Positions 1 to 9,952 are shown, counted from the first letter of the stretch. The stretch is DNA of 64,000 nucleotides from Kribbella soli (GCF_004331345.1 NZ_SJJZ01000005.1:558001-622000); one strand, 5' to 3'. Program-made: numbers and translations. Notes: a model not told the origin generated them from the sequence alone.

Positions 1-180
1 CTGGCCGATCGCGACGTACTGGTCCTCGACGAGCCGACCGAGCACCTGGACGAGGAGACGGGGCGGGCGCTGCTCGCCGACCTGTTCGCGGCGGCGGGCG
101 ACCGGACCGTGGTTCTGCTCACTCATCGCCCCGAGTTGATGCCCACTCACGTACCGCGACAACTGGTTTGCCTGACGTGA
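1..180 (+). CDS. ABC exporter ATPase, C-terminal end only (CydC/CydD-like)
   Basis: The window opens inside this gene; only the last 59 codons are visible, in frame from base 1 to a TGA at 178-180. They carry the end of an ABC nucleotide-binding domain: a Walker B stretch VLVLDEP followed by the D-loop TEHLD, then the switch histidine in LLTHRPE. In actinobacteria the wording DEPTEHLD is common in the CydC half of the CydDC exporter, which moves thiols out of the cytoplasm for cytochrome bd assembly. The family is clear, the CydC assignment is inference. It ends 43 bases before ftsY on the same strand. Confidence 0.6.
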   Translation: MADRDVLVLDEPTEHLDEETGRALLADLFAAAGDRTVVLLTHRPELMPTHVPRQLVCLT

Positions 181-223
181 CAAATGCGGGCGGCGGGCCG
201 GGCGTCTGTCAAGATGGGGAACC

Positions 224-1423
224 GTGACCTCACAGCTCGTTTCTCTGCTCACCGACCAGGCTCTCATCACGATCGTCGTGGTCATCGCGGTCGTTCTGGT
301 CGTCGGAACCACCGGCCTGGTCGTCGCGCGGCGCCGCCGCGCCGAGCTGCCGCCGGACGCTGCGAAGCCCGCCGTGGAGTCCGCCGAGGCCGCCGAGCCG
401 AAGGTCGGTGACGACGCGGAGGAACCGCGGGACACCCCGACCCGGACGCTCGAGGACACCGAGCTGCCGGAGCCCGCGGCCGCCGTGGAGACGCTCGAGA
501 AGCCTGAGTCCGCGCAGGGCCGGCTCGTTCGGCTCCGCGCCCGCCTGGCGCGTTCGCAGGGCTCCCTCGGCAAGGGGCTGCTTGCGCTGCTCTCCCGTGA
601 CAAGCTCGACGAGGAGGCGTGGGAGGACATCGAGACCACGCTGATCACCGCGGACGTCGGTGTGGCGCCCACGCAGGAGCTGGTCGAGAAGCTTCGCACC
701 CGGATGCGGGTCGAGGGCGTCGGCGCCGCAGAGGCCCGGGAGATCCTCCGCGAGGAGTTGGTGGCGCTGGTCGACCCGTCGCTGGACCGCTCGCTGAAGG
801 TGAGCCGCAAGGACGGGCAGCCTGCGGTCATCCTGATGGTCGGAGTGAACGGCACCGGCAAGACCACGACCGTGGGCCGGCTGGCCCGGGTGCTGATCGC
901 CGAGGACAAGCACGTCGTCCTCGGTGCCGCCGACACCTTCCGTGCGGCCGCCGCCGATCAGCTGCAGACCTGGGGTGAGCGGGTCGGCGCCCGCACCGTC
1001 CGCGGACCCGAGGGCGGCGACCCCGCGAGCATCGCGTTCGACGCGGTCAAGCAGGGCATCGAGGAGGAGGCCGACGTCGTCCTGGTCGACACCGCGGGCC
1101 GCCTGCACACCAAGACCGGCCTGATGGACGAGCTCGGCAAGGTGAAGCGCGTCATCGAGAAGTCCGCCGAGGTGGACGAGGTGCTGCTGGTCATCGACGC
1201 CACCACCGGTCAGAACGGCCTCACCCAGGCCCGCGTGTTCGCCGAGGTCATCAACGTCACCGGCCTGGTGCTCACCAAGCTGGACGGTACGGCGAAGGGC
1301 GGCATCGTGATCGCGGTGCAGCGCGAACTCGGCGTACCGGTCAAGCTCGTCGGCCTCGGTGAGGGTCCGGACGACCTGGCCCCGTTCGAGCCCGAACAAT
1401 TCGTCGACGCTCTGCTGGATTGA
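224..1423 (+). CDS. ftsY: signal recognition particle receptor FtsY
   Basis: A 399-residue SRP GTPase that docks the Ffh-ribosome complex at the membrane. Order: a hydrophobic N-terminal segment (about residues 9-35) ending in RRRR, an acidic Ala/Glu-rich A domain (about 40-95), then the NG domain. GTPase motifs are G1 GVNGTGKTTT at 207-216, the DTAGR box, TKLDGTAKGG and the closing GLGEGPDDLAPF. The N-terminal membrane segment is the usual actinobacterial form; E. coli FtsY lacks it. The start is GTG; a later start would remove the membrane segment. Its partner Ffh is encoded at 15862. No downstream gene overlaps it, so it looks monocistronic. Confidence 0.97.
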   Translation: MTSQLVSLLTDQALITIVVVIAVVLVVGTTGLVVARRRRAELPPDAAKPAVESAEAAEPKVGDDAEEPRDTPTRTLEDTELPEPAAAVETLEKPESAQGRLVRLRARLARSQGSLGKGLLALLSRDKLDEEAWEDIETTLITADVGVAPTQELVEKLRTRMRVEGVGAAEAREILREELVALVDPSLDRSLKVSRKDGQPAVILMVGVNGTGKTTTVGRLARVLIAEDKHVVLGAADTFRAAAADQLQTWGERVGARTVRGPEGGDPASIAFDAVKQGIEEEADVVLVDTAGRLHTKTGLMDELGKVKRVIEKSAEVDEVLLVIDATTGQNGLTQARVFAEVINVTGLVLTKLDGTAKGGIVIAVQRELGVPVKLVGLGEGPDDLAPFEPEQFVDALLD

Positions 1424-1483
1424 TGTAGAGAACCGGTCACCGGCTCCGTCTCAGGGTAAAGACTCAACAAGGAGGAGACTCTG

Positions 1484-1891
1484 ATGACCAAGTTCATGCT
1501 GCTGATGAACATGGATGGCGGCAACAGCGACACCCCGATGCTGGAGTGGGACGAGGCCGACATGAAGGCCCACATGAACCACCTCGGCGAGGGCATCGAG
1601 CGACTGCGGAAGAGCGGCGAGCTGGTCGAGGTCCAGGGGCTGACCTGGCCGTCGCACGCCAAGGTGGTGCGGGCGGCCAGCGTGACCGCGCCGGTGCTGA
1701 CAGACGGTCCGTACGCCGAGTCGAAGGAGGTCCTGGCCGGCTACACGATGATCGACGTGGAGTCGGAGGAGCGGGCCTACGAGATCGCGGCGTGGCAGTC
1801 CGCCGCCCCTGGACCCGGCGGCGTACCGCTCGAGCAACCGATCGAGGTCCGCCGGGTGATGGAGTCGGATGCCGATCTCCACGACTTCTGA
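1484..1891 (+). CDS. DGPF/YCII-family protein paired with an ECF42 sigma factor
   Basis: A 135-residue cytosolic protein of the YCII-related fold. It carries the DGPF-type motif in the form TDGPYAESKEVLAGY (about residues 72-86), the signature of DGPF-domain proteins. A strong ribosome-binding site AAGGAGGAG lies at 1469-1477. The next gene, a long ECF sigma factor, starts inside its last codons (23-base overlap), so the two are translationally linked. DGPF proteins are the established genomic partners of ECF42 sigma factors, which use a C-terminal extension rather than an anti-sigma factor. The biochemical role of DGPF proteins is unknown; calling this one a sensor or modulator would be inference. 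Confidence 0.85.
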   Translation: MTKFMLLMNMDGGNSDTPMLEWDEADMKAHMNHLGEGIERLRKSGELVEVQGLTWPSHAKVVRAASVTAPVLTDGPYAESKEVLAGYTMIDVESEERAYEIAAWQSAAPGPGGVPLEQPIEVRRVMESDADLHDF

Positions 1892-3080
1892 ACCGGACGG
1901 CGAGCTCGAGGACCTGCTGCGGGAGTTGACGCCGCGGGTCCTCGGCGCCGTCGTGCGCTGGTCCGGTGACTTCGCCGCGGCCGAGGACGCGGTCCAGGAG
2001 GCGCTGCTCGCAGCAGCGACCACCTGGCCGCGGGACGGCCGGCCGGACAATCCGAAGAGCTGGCTGATCCAGACGGCGTCACGGCGGCTGATCGACGAGG
2101 TCCGCCAGCAGCAGGCCCGTCGGCGCCGCGAGGAGCGGGCGGCGCTGCGGGAGGTGCCGGCCGGCGAGGTCGAGGAGCACGACGACACGCTCCGGCTGCT
2201 GTTCCTGTGCTGCCACCCGACCCTCACGCCGGCCTCGGCGATCGCCCTGACCCTGCGGGCGGTCGGCGGCCTCACCACGGCCGAGATCGCCACGGCGTAC
2301 CTCGTTCCTGAGGCGACGATGGCGCAGCGCATCAGCAGGGCGAAGTCGAAGCTCAAGGGCTCCAGCTTCGAGCTGGACGCCGACCCGGACCGGCTGCGCA
2401 ACGTGCTGCACGTGCTGTACCTGATGTTCAACGAGGGCTACACCAGCACCAGTGGCCCGGAGCTGCACCGCAGCGACCTCTCCAGCGAGGCGATTCGTCT
2501 GACTCGCGCCGTCCGGACTCAGCTGCCGGACGACGGACAGGTGACCGGACTGCTCGCTCTGATGCTGCTGACCGACGCCCGTCGCACAGCGCGGACCGGT
2601 AAGGGTGGGGAGATCATCCCGCTGGCTGATCAGGACAGGGCGTTGTGGGACCACGACGCCGTCACAGAGGGCGTGGCGCTCGCGGTCGAGGCGTTCAACA
2701 CACCCCCGCTGGGCGAGTACCAGATCCAGGCAGCAATCGCTGCACTGCACGACGAGGTGGACCGCGCCGAGGACACCGACTGGCCGCAGATCCTTGGGCT
2801 GTACGGCCTCCTCGAAGACCTGTCCGGCAACCCGATGGTGAAGCTCAACCGGGCGATCGCGGCCGCCATGGTGGACGGACCGGACGCCGGCCTGAAGCTC
2901 CTCGCACCGCTGGACGACGAGCTGGCCGGCCACTACCGCCTCGACGCCACCCGCGGACACCTCTACGAGATGCGCGGCGACCACGAGACCGCCGCCGAGC
3001 ACTTCCGGGCGGCGGCCCGCGGTACGACGAGCTTGCCGGAACGCGACTACCTGATGACCAAGGCCGCGTCGCTGAGTTAG
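1869..3080 (+). CDS. ECF42-type RNA polymerase sigma factor with C-terminal extension
   Basis: A 403-residue ECF sigma factor. Region 2 is at about residues 15-85 (AEDAVQEALLAAATTWP, then PKSWLIQTASRRLIDEVR), region 4 at about 120-175 (LTTAEIATAYLVPEATMAQRISRAKSKLK). The remaining 220 or so residues, helical and TPR-like (LNRAIAAAMVDGPDAGLKLL, GHLYEMRGDHETAAEHF), form the long tail that defines ECF42. The ATG at 1869 lies within the DGPF gene. Members of this group are thought to be controlled through the tail, since no anti-sigma gene is present here. The TAG stop is part of a terminator hairpin shared with the convergent asparaginase gene. Confidence 0.92.
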   Translation: MPISTTSEPDGELEDLLRELTPRVLGAVVRWSGDFAAAEDAVQEALLAAATTWPRDGRPDNPKSWLIQTASRRLIDEVRQQQARRRREERAALREVPAGEVEEHDDTLRLLFLCCHPTLTPASAIALTLRAVGGLTTAEIATAYLVPEATMAQRISRAKSKLKGSSFELDADPDRLRNVLHVLYLMFNEGYTSTSGPELHRSDLSSEAIRLTRAVRTQLPDDGQVTGLLALMLLTDARRTARTGKGGEIIPLADQDRALWDHDAVTEGVALAVEAFNTPPLGEYQIQAAIAALHDEVDRAEDTDWPQILGLYGLLEDLSGNPMVKLNRAIAAAMVDGPDAGLKLLAPLDDELAGHYRLDATRGHLYEMRGDHETAAEHFRAAARGTTSLPERDYLMTKAASLS

Positions 3081-3109
3081 GTCCTGTCTGGTGATCCAGC
3101 GAGGACCTA
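3078..3109. terminator. bidirectional hairpin containing both stop codons
   Basis: TAGGTCCT (3078-3085) pairs with AGGACCTA (3102-3109), and an inner CTGG/CCAG stem closes a TGAT loop. The outer ends are the TAG stop of the ECF42 gene and, on the other strand, the TAG stop of the asparaginase gene. There is no U-tract, which is usual for actinobacterial terminators. Confidence 0.7.
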
Positions 3110-4066
3110 GCTGTACTGCGCGAACGCCGCGGCGAGGTCGTCGTCTGTTGCCAGGAGCAACCGGAGCAGGACGCGCGCCTTGTACGGGTCGAGGAACCCG
3201 CCGTCGATCAGGCCGCGCTGCAACAGGTCGGCTTCCGAGCCGGGGGAGTGGTACGTGTTGCGGACGACCGAGCCTGCGCCGGTCCGTGACGTCAGGACGA
3301 CCGGCATCCGCGTCGCCAGCTCGCCGAGAACCGGTGCCAGTGCAGCCGGCACGTGCCCGACGCCGTACCCGGCGACGACGAGCCCCTGGTGGGTGTCGGC
3401 CAGGCCCTGCAGCAGTAGACCGTCGTCGTCCAGCGTGACGGTGTAGAGCGCGACGTGGATGTTGTCGAGCTCGGCGGGCTCAGCACTGCCCTGTACGCCG
3501 TCCAGCCGCAGCGGGCGCGTGAGTACGCGTACCTGGTCCTCGACGACGTGGCCGATCGGACCGGTGTTCGGTGACACGAACGTCGCCGTACTCGTGCTGT
3601 GGGTCTTCCGCACCCACCGCGCCGCGTGGATCTCTTCCTTGAAGACGACCAGTGCGCCCAGGTCACGTGCCGCGGGGGAGCAGGCGACCCGCAGCGCGGC
3701 CAGCAGGTTCGCAGGGCCGTCGGGACCGGCCAGCGTCGGGTTGCGCATCGCTCCGGTGAACACGAGCGGCTGCGGGTGCGGCCAGACCAGGTCGGCGAGG
3801 AAGGCGCTTTCTTCCAGGGTGTCGGTTCCCTGGGTGACGACGACTCCCACGGCTCCGGCGGCGACGGCCTTGGAGGCGGCGTCGACGACCTCGAGCAGCT
3901 TGGCGGCCGTCAGGTTCGCGCTCGGAACCTTCTCGATGTCCTGGATCTCTACCGGATGGCCCAACTCGGGCAGCCCGGGCATCGCGGCGGTGAGGTCGTC
4001 ACCGGTAAGGCGATGGGTACCGGCCATCGAGATGGTCCCGCCCAGCGTGAACAACGCGACGCTCAC
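3107..4066 (-). CDS. ansA: L-asparaginase
   Basis: A 319-residue asparaginase of the bacterial type I/II fold, hydrolysing asparagine to aspartate and ammonia. The first catalytic Thr motif is LFTLGGTIS near the N terminus (residues 5-13); the second is QGTDTLEESAF (about residues 84-94). No signal peptide is seen, so it is probably cytosolic. The chosen start is a GTG with TGAGGAG seven bases upstream; reading further upstream runs into the regulator gene in a different frame. It lies 25 bases downstream of the XRE-cupin regulator on the same strand, so the two probably form an operon. The symbol is a family label; asparagine specificity is not proven by sequence alone. Confidence 0.88.
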   Translation of the reverse strand: MSVALFTLGGTISMAGTHRLTGDDLTAAMPGLPELGHPVEIQDIEKVPSANLTAAKLLEVVDAASKAVAAGAVGVVVTQGTDTLEESAFLADLVWPHPQPLVFTGAMRNPTLAGPDGPANLLAALRVACSPAARDLGALVVFKEEIHAARWVRKTHSTSTATFVSPNTGPIGHVVEDQVRVLTRPLRLDGVQGSAEPAELDNIHVALYTVTLDDDGLLLQGLADTHQGLVVAGYGVGHVPAALAPVLGELATRMPVVLTSRTGAGSVVRNTYHSPGSEADLLQRGLIDGGFLDPYKARVLLRLLLATDDDLAAAFAQYS

Positions 4067-4091
4067 TAGGTCTCTCCTCAGGTAGTGCGAG

Positions 4092-4667
4092 TCATGTAGT
4101 GCGAGCTCTGACGTGCATCCGCTCCCCCTGCGGGCCGTAAAGACATAGCACCTCGGTCGGTCCAGGTCCCGGGTTGGAGAACCAGTGCGGCACCCGGCAG
4201 TCGAACTCGACCGCCTCACCCTCCTTGACGATGAAGTCCTGGTCACCGAGCTTGAGCCGGATGCGGCCCGACAGTACGTAGAACCAGTCGTAGCCCTCGT
4301 GGGTCTTCTGCACCACGTCATTGCCCGGATAGCCCGCCGGCAGGATCTGCTTGAACGCCTGCAGGCCGCCCGGCCGCCGGCTCAGCGGGATGTGCACGGT
4401 GCCGTGGCGCTTGATCGGCTTCTGGTAGATCCGCGGGTCTCCGGTCGGCGGTGCGTCCACCAGCTCGTCCAGCTGCACCTGGTGCGCCCGGGCCAGCGGC
4501 AGCAGCAGCTCCAGCGTCGGCTGGCGCTGCCCGGACTCCAGCCGAGACAGCGTGCTGACCGAGATGCCGGTCGTATCGGACAGCTGGGCGAGCGTCGTGC
4601 CACGTTCGCTCCGGAGCGCCCGCAGCCGCGGCCCGACCGACTCGAGAACGTCCTCGTCGTTTGCCAT
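4092..4667 (-). CDS. XRE-family regulator with cupin domain
   Basis: A 191-residue transcription factor. A helix-turn-helix of XRE type spans about residues 10-65 (GTTLAQLSDTTGISVSTLSR), and a small cupin barrel spans about 110-185 (THEGYDWFYVLSGRIRLKLG, then EAVEFDCRVPHWFSN). Such proteins usually sense a small ligand through the cupin and repress neighbouring genes. It is divergent from a thioredoxin-reductase-like gene (76 bases between starts) and upstream of the asparaginase, so either could be a target; XRE-cupin genes next to this oxidoreductase type are common in actinobacteria. TTGCC-N5-GGCAA (4659-4673) overlaps its own start and could serve autoregulation; that is inference. Confidence 0.88.
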   Translation of the reverse strand: MANDEDVLESVGPRLRALRSERGTTLAQLSDTTGISVSTLSRLESGQRQPTLELLLPLARAHQVQLDELVDAPPTGDPRIYQKPIKRHGTVHIPLSRRPGGLQAFKQILPAGYPGNDVVQKTHEGYDWFYVLSGRIRLKLGDQDFIVKEGEAVEFDCRVPHWFSNPGPGPTEVLCLYGPQGERMHVRARTT

Positions 4668-4743
4668 ACCGGCAACAATACTTGTCGAAAATGAAAATCA
4701 CGACGCATCCTCGGTGCAGACGCTGAAACAGAGGAGTGCAGAG

Positions 4744-5691
4744 ATGACGAAGTACGACGTGATCGTGGTCGGCGGCGGCGCTGCCGGGCTGAGCGGGGCG
4801 CTGGCCCTGGTCCGGTTCCGCCGGTCGGTCCTGGTGATCGACGACGGTACGCCGCGCAACGCGCCCGCCGACGGCGTGCACAACTTCCTGACGCGTGACG
4901 GCGTACCTCCCCAGGAGATCTACGCGATCGGCCGTCAGGAGGTGCAGGGGTACGGCGGTGAGTTCGTCGACGGCACGGTGACGACGGCTCGGCGCGACGA
5001 CGATGGGTTCACGGTCGAGTTGGCCGACGGAACGACGTACGGGAGCAGGCGACTGCTGGTGACGACAGGGCTGACTGACGTGCTGCCCGACGTACCTGGG
5101 CTGGCGGAGCGGTGGGGGAAGGACGTGGTGCACTGCCCGTACTGCCACGGGTGGGAGGTGCAGGACCAGGCCATCGGAGTGCTGGCGACCAGCTCCATGG
5201 CAATGCACCAGGTGCAGCTGTTCCGGGAGTTGAGCGATGACGTGACGCTGTTCCTGCACACTGCGCCGGAGCCGACCGAGGAGCAGTGGGAGGAACTGGC
5301 TGCGCGCGGAATCGCCGTAGTACAAGGGAAGGTCGAGCAGGTCGAGGTTACGGACGACCGGATCACCGGTGTACGGCTGGAGGGCGGCAAGGTCGTTCCG
5401 CGGCAGGTGCTGGCGATTCAGACCACCATGCGCGCACGCGCGGGCTTCCTGGCCGACCTGGGTCTCGAGACCACTCTGGTGGAGTCGAACGGAGTAGAGG
5501 TCGGTACTGCGGTCCAGGTCGACGCCATGGGTGCCACACAGGTCCCTGGGGTTTTCGCAGCCGGCAACGTCAGCAACCCGATGGCGCAGGTCATGCCTTC
5601 CGCAGCGGCCGGATTGGCGGCCGCAGGAGGCATCAACTTCGACCTGATCACCGAAGAGACGCGTCTGGCTGTAGCAGCGCGCAGTAGTTGA
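4744..5691 (+). CDS. thioredoxin-reductase-like NAD(P)/FAD oxidoreductase
   Basis: A 315-residue flavoprotein of the thioredoxin-reductase superfamily. The N-terminal FAD-binding motif is VIVVGGGAAGLSGAL (residues 6-20). A redox pair C131-P-Y-C134 sits in CPYCHGWEV, the form seen in TrxR-like disulfide oxidoreductases rather than classical TrxB (CATC). A second FAD contact is GVFAAGNVS near the C terminus. The start at 4744 has GAGGAG at 4731-4736. No thioredoxin gene is adjacent, so the electron partner is unknown. It is divergent from the XRE-cupin regulator, which probably controls it. A standard thioredoxin reductase role is unlikely given the CPYC motif. Confidence 0.88.
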   Translation: MTKYDVIVVGGGAAGLSGALALVRFRRSVLVIDDGTPRNAPADGVHNFLTRDGVPPQEIYAIGRQEVQGYGGEFVDGTVTTARRDDDGFTVELADGTTYGSRRLLVTTGLTDVLPDVPGLAERWGKDVVHCPYCHGWEVQDQAIGVLATSSMAMHQVQLFRELSDDVTLFLHTAPEPTEEQWEELAARGIAVVQGKVEQVEVTDDRITGVRLEGGKVVPRQVLAIQTTMRARAGFLADLGLETTLVESNGVEVGTAVQVDAMGATQVPGVFAAGNVSNPMAQVMPSAAAGLAAAGGINFDLITEETRLAVAARSS

Positions 5692-5718
5692 GGAGTTGAA
5701 TAGAGGCCGGGAGGGTGG

Positions 5719-6162
5719 ATGCACGACACGGTCGACCCGGACTTCGCCTCGTTCGTCGATGCGCGGCAGGGCAGATGGCTCCGTACGGCGTACCTCGTGT
5801 ACGGCGACCTGAACCGAGCCGAGGAGCTACTGCTGCGCGCCTTCACGCAGCTGTCCGTGCGCTGGACCAGGGTGGACGACCCGGACGCCTTCGTCCAGCG
5901 CATGCTCTACCAGCCGGCCATGCGGCCCTGGAACCGGGCGAAGCCGTTTCCGGACGAGGAAGACCCGGTGAAGCGCGCACTCGCCGAGCTGACGCCCGCA
6001 CAGCGCACGGTGTTCGTGCTGCTGCACCTGGAGGAGCTGACCGAGTTCGAGGTGTCCGAGCTGCTCGGTCTGTCGCACACCGCCGTACACGCCCACGGCA
6101 TGAGCGCGTTCGGCAGCTTCCGTGCGTCGCTTGGCGCGGGGGACTGGCGTGATGCCCGATGA
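5719..6162 (+). CDS. short ECF (SigE-like) sigma factor
   Basis: A 147-residue protein related to the SigE-family ECF sigma factors of actinobacteria. Region 2 is abbreviated (FASFVDARQGRWLRTAYLVY, then LNRAEELLLRAFTQL) and region 4 is recognisable (LAELTPAQRTVFVLLHLEEL, then VSELLGLSHTAVHAHG). The linker is short and the end of region 2 is poorly conserved, so promoter melting may be weak; typical members are 165-180 residues. Its stop overlaps the start of the next gene as ATGA, which makes that membrane protein its likely regulator. Whether it still works as a sigma factor cannot be judged from sequence. Confidence 0.75.
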   Translation: MHDTVDPDFASFVDARQGRWLRTAYLVYGDLNRAEELLLRAFTQLSVRWTRVDDPDAFVQRMLYQPAMRPWNRAKPFPDEEDPVKRALAELTPAQRTVFVLLHLEELTEFEVSELLGLSHTAVHAHGMSAFGSFRASLGAGDWRDAR

Positions 6163-7397
6163 GACGGGAGGACGTGCAGCCCCTGCTGCTTCAGGCGGCC
6201 GACGAGCTACCGGAGCCTGAGCTGGCCGACGCAGCATGGGCAGCCGGGGTGCGAGTCAGTCGGCGTCGGCGCCGTACCGTCGTGATCAGCGTGATCGCCT
6301 TCATCGTGCTGGCGATCGTCGCGTCGATTTTGATCCAGGTGGGTACGTCGGGCAATGCCGACGACATCACCCCACCGCGGACTCCGCCCGGGTACGTCGA
6401 AGCGTCCGGACAGATCAGCGGGATCGACTTCTGGGTTGCGCCGCCGCCGGGAAGCGAGCGTTTCCTCGACCGGCTCGAGACACCGCTCGGCGATCGCCTG
6501 GAGTTGCCGGACAAGGTGCGTCCCCTGGCGAAACACACCCTGAACAGCGTCGCGGCCGTCGTTCTGGTGAAGCAGGGGGACCGCTATGCACCGCTGCTGC
6601 TCGGTGCGGACGGGTCCTGGGCAAAGGCCGACGTCGGCCTCGTCGCGGTCGGCGGCGAGTCGCCACTCAGCCCGGGAGCGATCTCTCCGTACGGCCGGGT
6701 CGTCGCGTTCCCCCAGCCGGGTGAACTGATCACGGTGAATGCGTCGACGGCCGAGATCTCGCACTTTCCCCTGTCCGCCGGTGAGTTCCGCAGCGTGTCC
6801 TGGGTGCAGGACGAGCAGCGCGTGCTGGTCAGCGGGCCGGGGGTCGCCTACCAGGTGGTCGTCGGCGAAGGCGGTGACGGTGAGCGGGCAGTGCTCCCGG
6901 TCTCTGCGCCGGACGACCCGGACGAGGCCACGTCGCCGTACCGGATGCAGACCGGGGCCGTCATGCGGTACCAGTTCAACGGCCAGTGGATAGACGACAG
7001 TCCTCTCACCTTGCCGGTCCGGTCCTGGCAGGGCCAGACGATGTCGTCGAACTCCGCCGCGGCACGCATGTTCATCGCGGAGAAGCTCCCGGAGGTCCCG
7101 ACCAGGGTGTCGCAGCCTCAGGTGCTGGCCGCGATCTCCACGCTGCGGACGCTGCCCAGCCGGCTGCTGGTGCTCGGGGAACCACAGGACAGTCCCCCGA
7201 CCTACGAGGGGGCGGGGGATCGTCCGTTCGTGCGTGAGGCCGGCTGCTGCGTCGTACTCGGCTGGTACGACGACAGCAACGTGCTGTTCCGGGTCCACGG
7301 CTGGGTCTTGGCCTGGAACCTCGACAGCGGACGGGTCCGACGCGTCACCGAGATGCGCGTGGACCAGGTGGCTCTGGGCCCTGGACTACGGCTCTGA
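6159..7397 (+). CDS. membrane-anchored protein, possible anti-sigma partner
   Basis: A 412-residue protein translationally coupled (ATGA) to the short ECF sigma factor. About 40 cytosolic residues ending in RRRRR are followed by one membrane segment (about residues 42-62, VVISVIAFIVLAIVASILIQ) and a large extracytoplasmic domain with beta-rich, TolB-like repeats (for example LSPGAISPYGRVVAFPQPGE). This topology and the coupling suggest a membrane anti-sigma or sensor that holds the sigma factor inactive, but no zinc-binding anti-sigma motif (HxxxCxxC) is present. I do not recognise a named family. The 3' end overlaps the convergent TetR gene by 12 bases. Confidence 0.7.
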   Translation: MRREDVQPLLLQAADELPEPELADAAWAAGVRVSRRRRRTVVISVIAFIVLAIVASILIQVGTSGNADDITPPRTPPGYVEASGQISGIDFWVAPPPGSERFLDRLETPLGDRLELPDKVRPLAKHTLNSVAAVVLVKQGDRYAPLLLGADGSWAKADVGLVAVGGESPLSPGAISPYGRVVAFPQPGELITVNASTAEISHFPLSAGEFRSVSWVQDEQRVLVSGPGVAYQVVVGEGGDGERAVLPVSAPDDPDEATSPYRMQTGAVMRYQFNGQWIDDSPLTLPVRSWQGQTMSSNSAAARMFIAEKLPEVPTRVSQPQVLAAISTLRTLPSRLLVLGEPQDSPPTYEGAGDRPFVREAGCCVVLGWYDDSNVLFRVHGWVLAWNLDSGRVRRVTEMRVDQVALGPGLRL

Positions 7398-8000
7398 GAC
7401 AGGCAACTCGAGTACTGCGCGCAGAGTGATGTCGGCCAGGCGATCGGCATCTTCGGGCGGCGGCATCGGCTGTCCGGTCAGGGCTCGGATCACGAACACC
7501 CCGGCCATCCACTCGACCATCAGCACCGGGTCCGCGGTGCTCTTGATCGGTTCGCCACGCGCCCGGGCGCGCTCAAGTGCTTGCCGGGTCATCTCGATCC
7601 GGCGTTCCAGTACACCTCGATAGATCGCGGCGGACCGCTCGTCGCGGTTCGCCTCCGAGACGGCCAGGCGAATCATCGCCCGCCCGTACTCGCTGTTCGC
7701 GAACGCCAGCGCGACGCGGTAGACCTGGCGCAGGTCACCCGCGATCGAACCGGTGTCCGCGTCCGGGATCTCCAGGTCGAACAAATCGGCCATGGCGTCG
7801 TTGGCGAGCAGCTCCTTGCTGGCCCACCGCCGGTAGATCGTCGCCTTGCCGACCCCAGCGGCCTCGGCGACATCGTCCACCGTCATTCCTTCGAATCCCC
7901 GCTCCAGCAGCAGCTGCACGGCGTACCTGCGGATCCTCGGCTCCGCTTCCGGGTCCCGTGGCCTGCCGCGGCGCGGGCTCACCCCGTGGTTCGGCTCCAT
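7386..8000 (-). CDS. TetR-family transcriptional regulator
   Basis: A 204-residue regulator. The TetR N-terminal DNA-binding domain spans about residues 12-60, with RIRRYAVQLLLERGFEGMTV and then VGKATIYRRWASK. The C-terminal ligand domain is helical, of the type with a conserved MVEWMAGVFVIRAL stretch. The start at 8000 places the HTH at the usual distance from the N terminus; an upstream in-frame ATG at 8093 would add 31 residues without family character and run into the GlnR-like site. A TetR-type operator (8142-8157) lies upstream, consistent with autoregulation. It is divergent from amt but is not known to be involved in nitrogen control. Confidence 0.88.
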   Translation of the reverse strand: MEPNHGVSPRRGRPRDPEAEPRIRRYAVQLLLERGFEGMTVDDVAEAAGVGKATIYRRWASKELLANDAMADLFDLEIPDADTGSIAGDLRQVYRVALAFANSEYGRAMIRLAVSEANRDERSAAIYRGVLERRIEMTRQALERARARGEPIKSTADPVLMVEWMAGVFVIRALTGQPMPPPEDADRLADITLRAVLELPVSEP

Positions 8001-8093
8001 TTCGTCGTTCCCCAGCTCAGACGGGTGCAGTGGCGCGGCTGCGGCCCGTGTGGTCCAGGCCAGAGTGCCACAAGTTGGCCTTCGGTGAGCCAT

Positions 8094-8140
8094 GTCACCT
8101 CGATGTCACCTGGGAGGCCGCTTTGTCACATGCCTGAAAC
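8094..8140 (+). promoter_or_regulatory. putative GlnR binding region
   Basis: GTCAC-N6-GAAAC at 8125-8140 matches the GlnR half-operator GTnAC-N6-GAAAC exactly. A second pair, GTCAC-N6-GTCAC, lies at 8094-8109. GlnR activates amt-glnK-glnD under nitrogen limitation in streptomycetes and mycobacteria, and the site is 134 bases before the amt start. Binding is inferred. Confidence 0.6.
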
Positions 8141-8141
8141 A

Positions 8142-8157
8142 AACCGACCGATCGGCT
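8142..8157. promoter_or_regulatory. putative TetR-type operator
   Basis: AACCGACCGATCGGCT is close to the palindrome AACCGACCGGTCGGTT, a form often bound by TetR-family repressors. It sits between the TetR gene and amt, immediately beside the GlnR-like site, so the two regulators might interfere. Confidence 0.4.
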
Positions 8158-8273
8158 GAAACGGCGCGCCGACACCGTGTGCGGAGTGGCCGAGCGGCGG
8201 GCTCCCCGGCGTTGTGGAGACCTCCCGACTGAGGACGCCGGCCACCCCCAGTTCGATGGAAGGGATGACGTTG

Positions 8274-9951
<1,678 letters not shown>

Positions 9952-9952
<1 letters not shown>

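Noticed and set aside
230-1399. 389-codon open frame on the minus strand inside ftsY
   Set aside because: Antisense shadow of the high-GC gene; amino acid make-up (Arg/Asp/Leu/His) is typical of such frames and no family is recognisable.
4318-5724. 468-codon minus-strand frame across the regulator and reductase genes
   Set aside because: Overlaps two convincing genes in other frames, with no domain of its own.
8176-8256. tRNA-like sequence: TGGCCGAGCGGC followed 58 bases later by CAGTTCGATGG
   Set aside because: Resembles the D arm and T arm of a class II tRNA, but no acceptor stem or anticodon stem can be formed; treated as chance in the amt leader.
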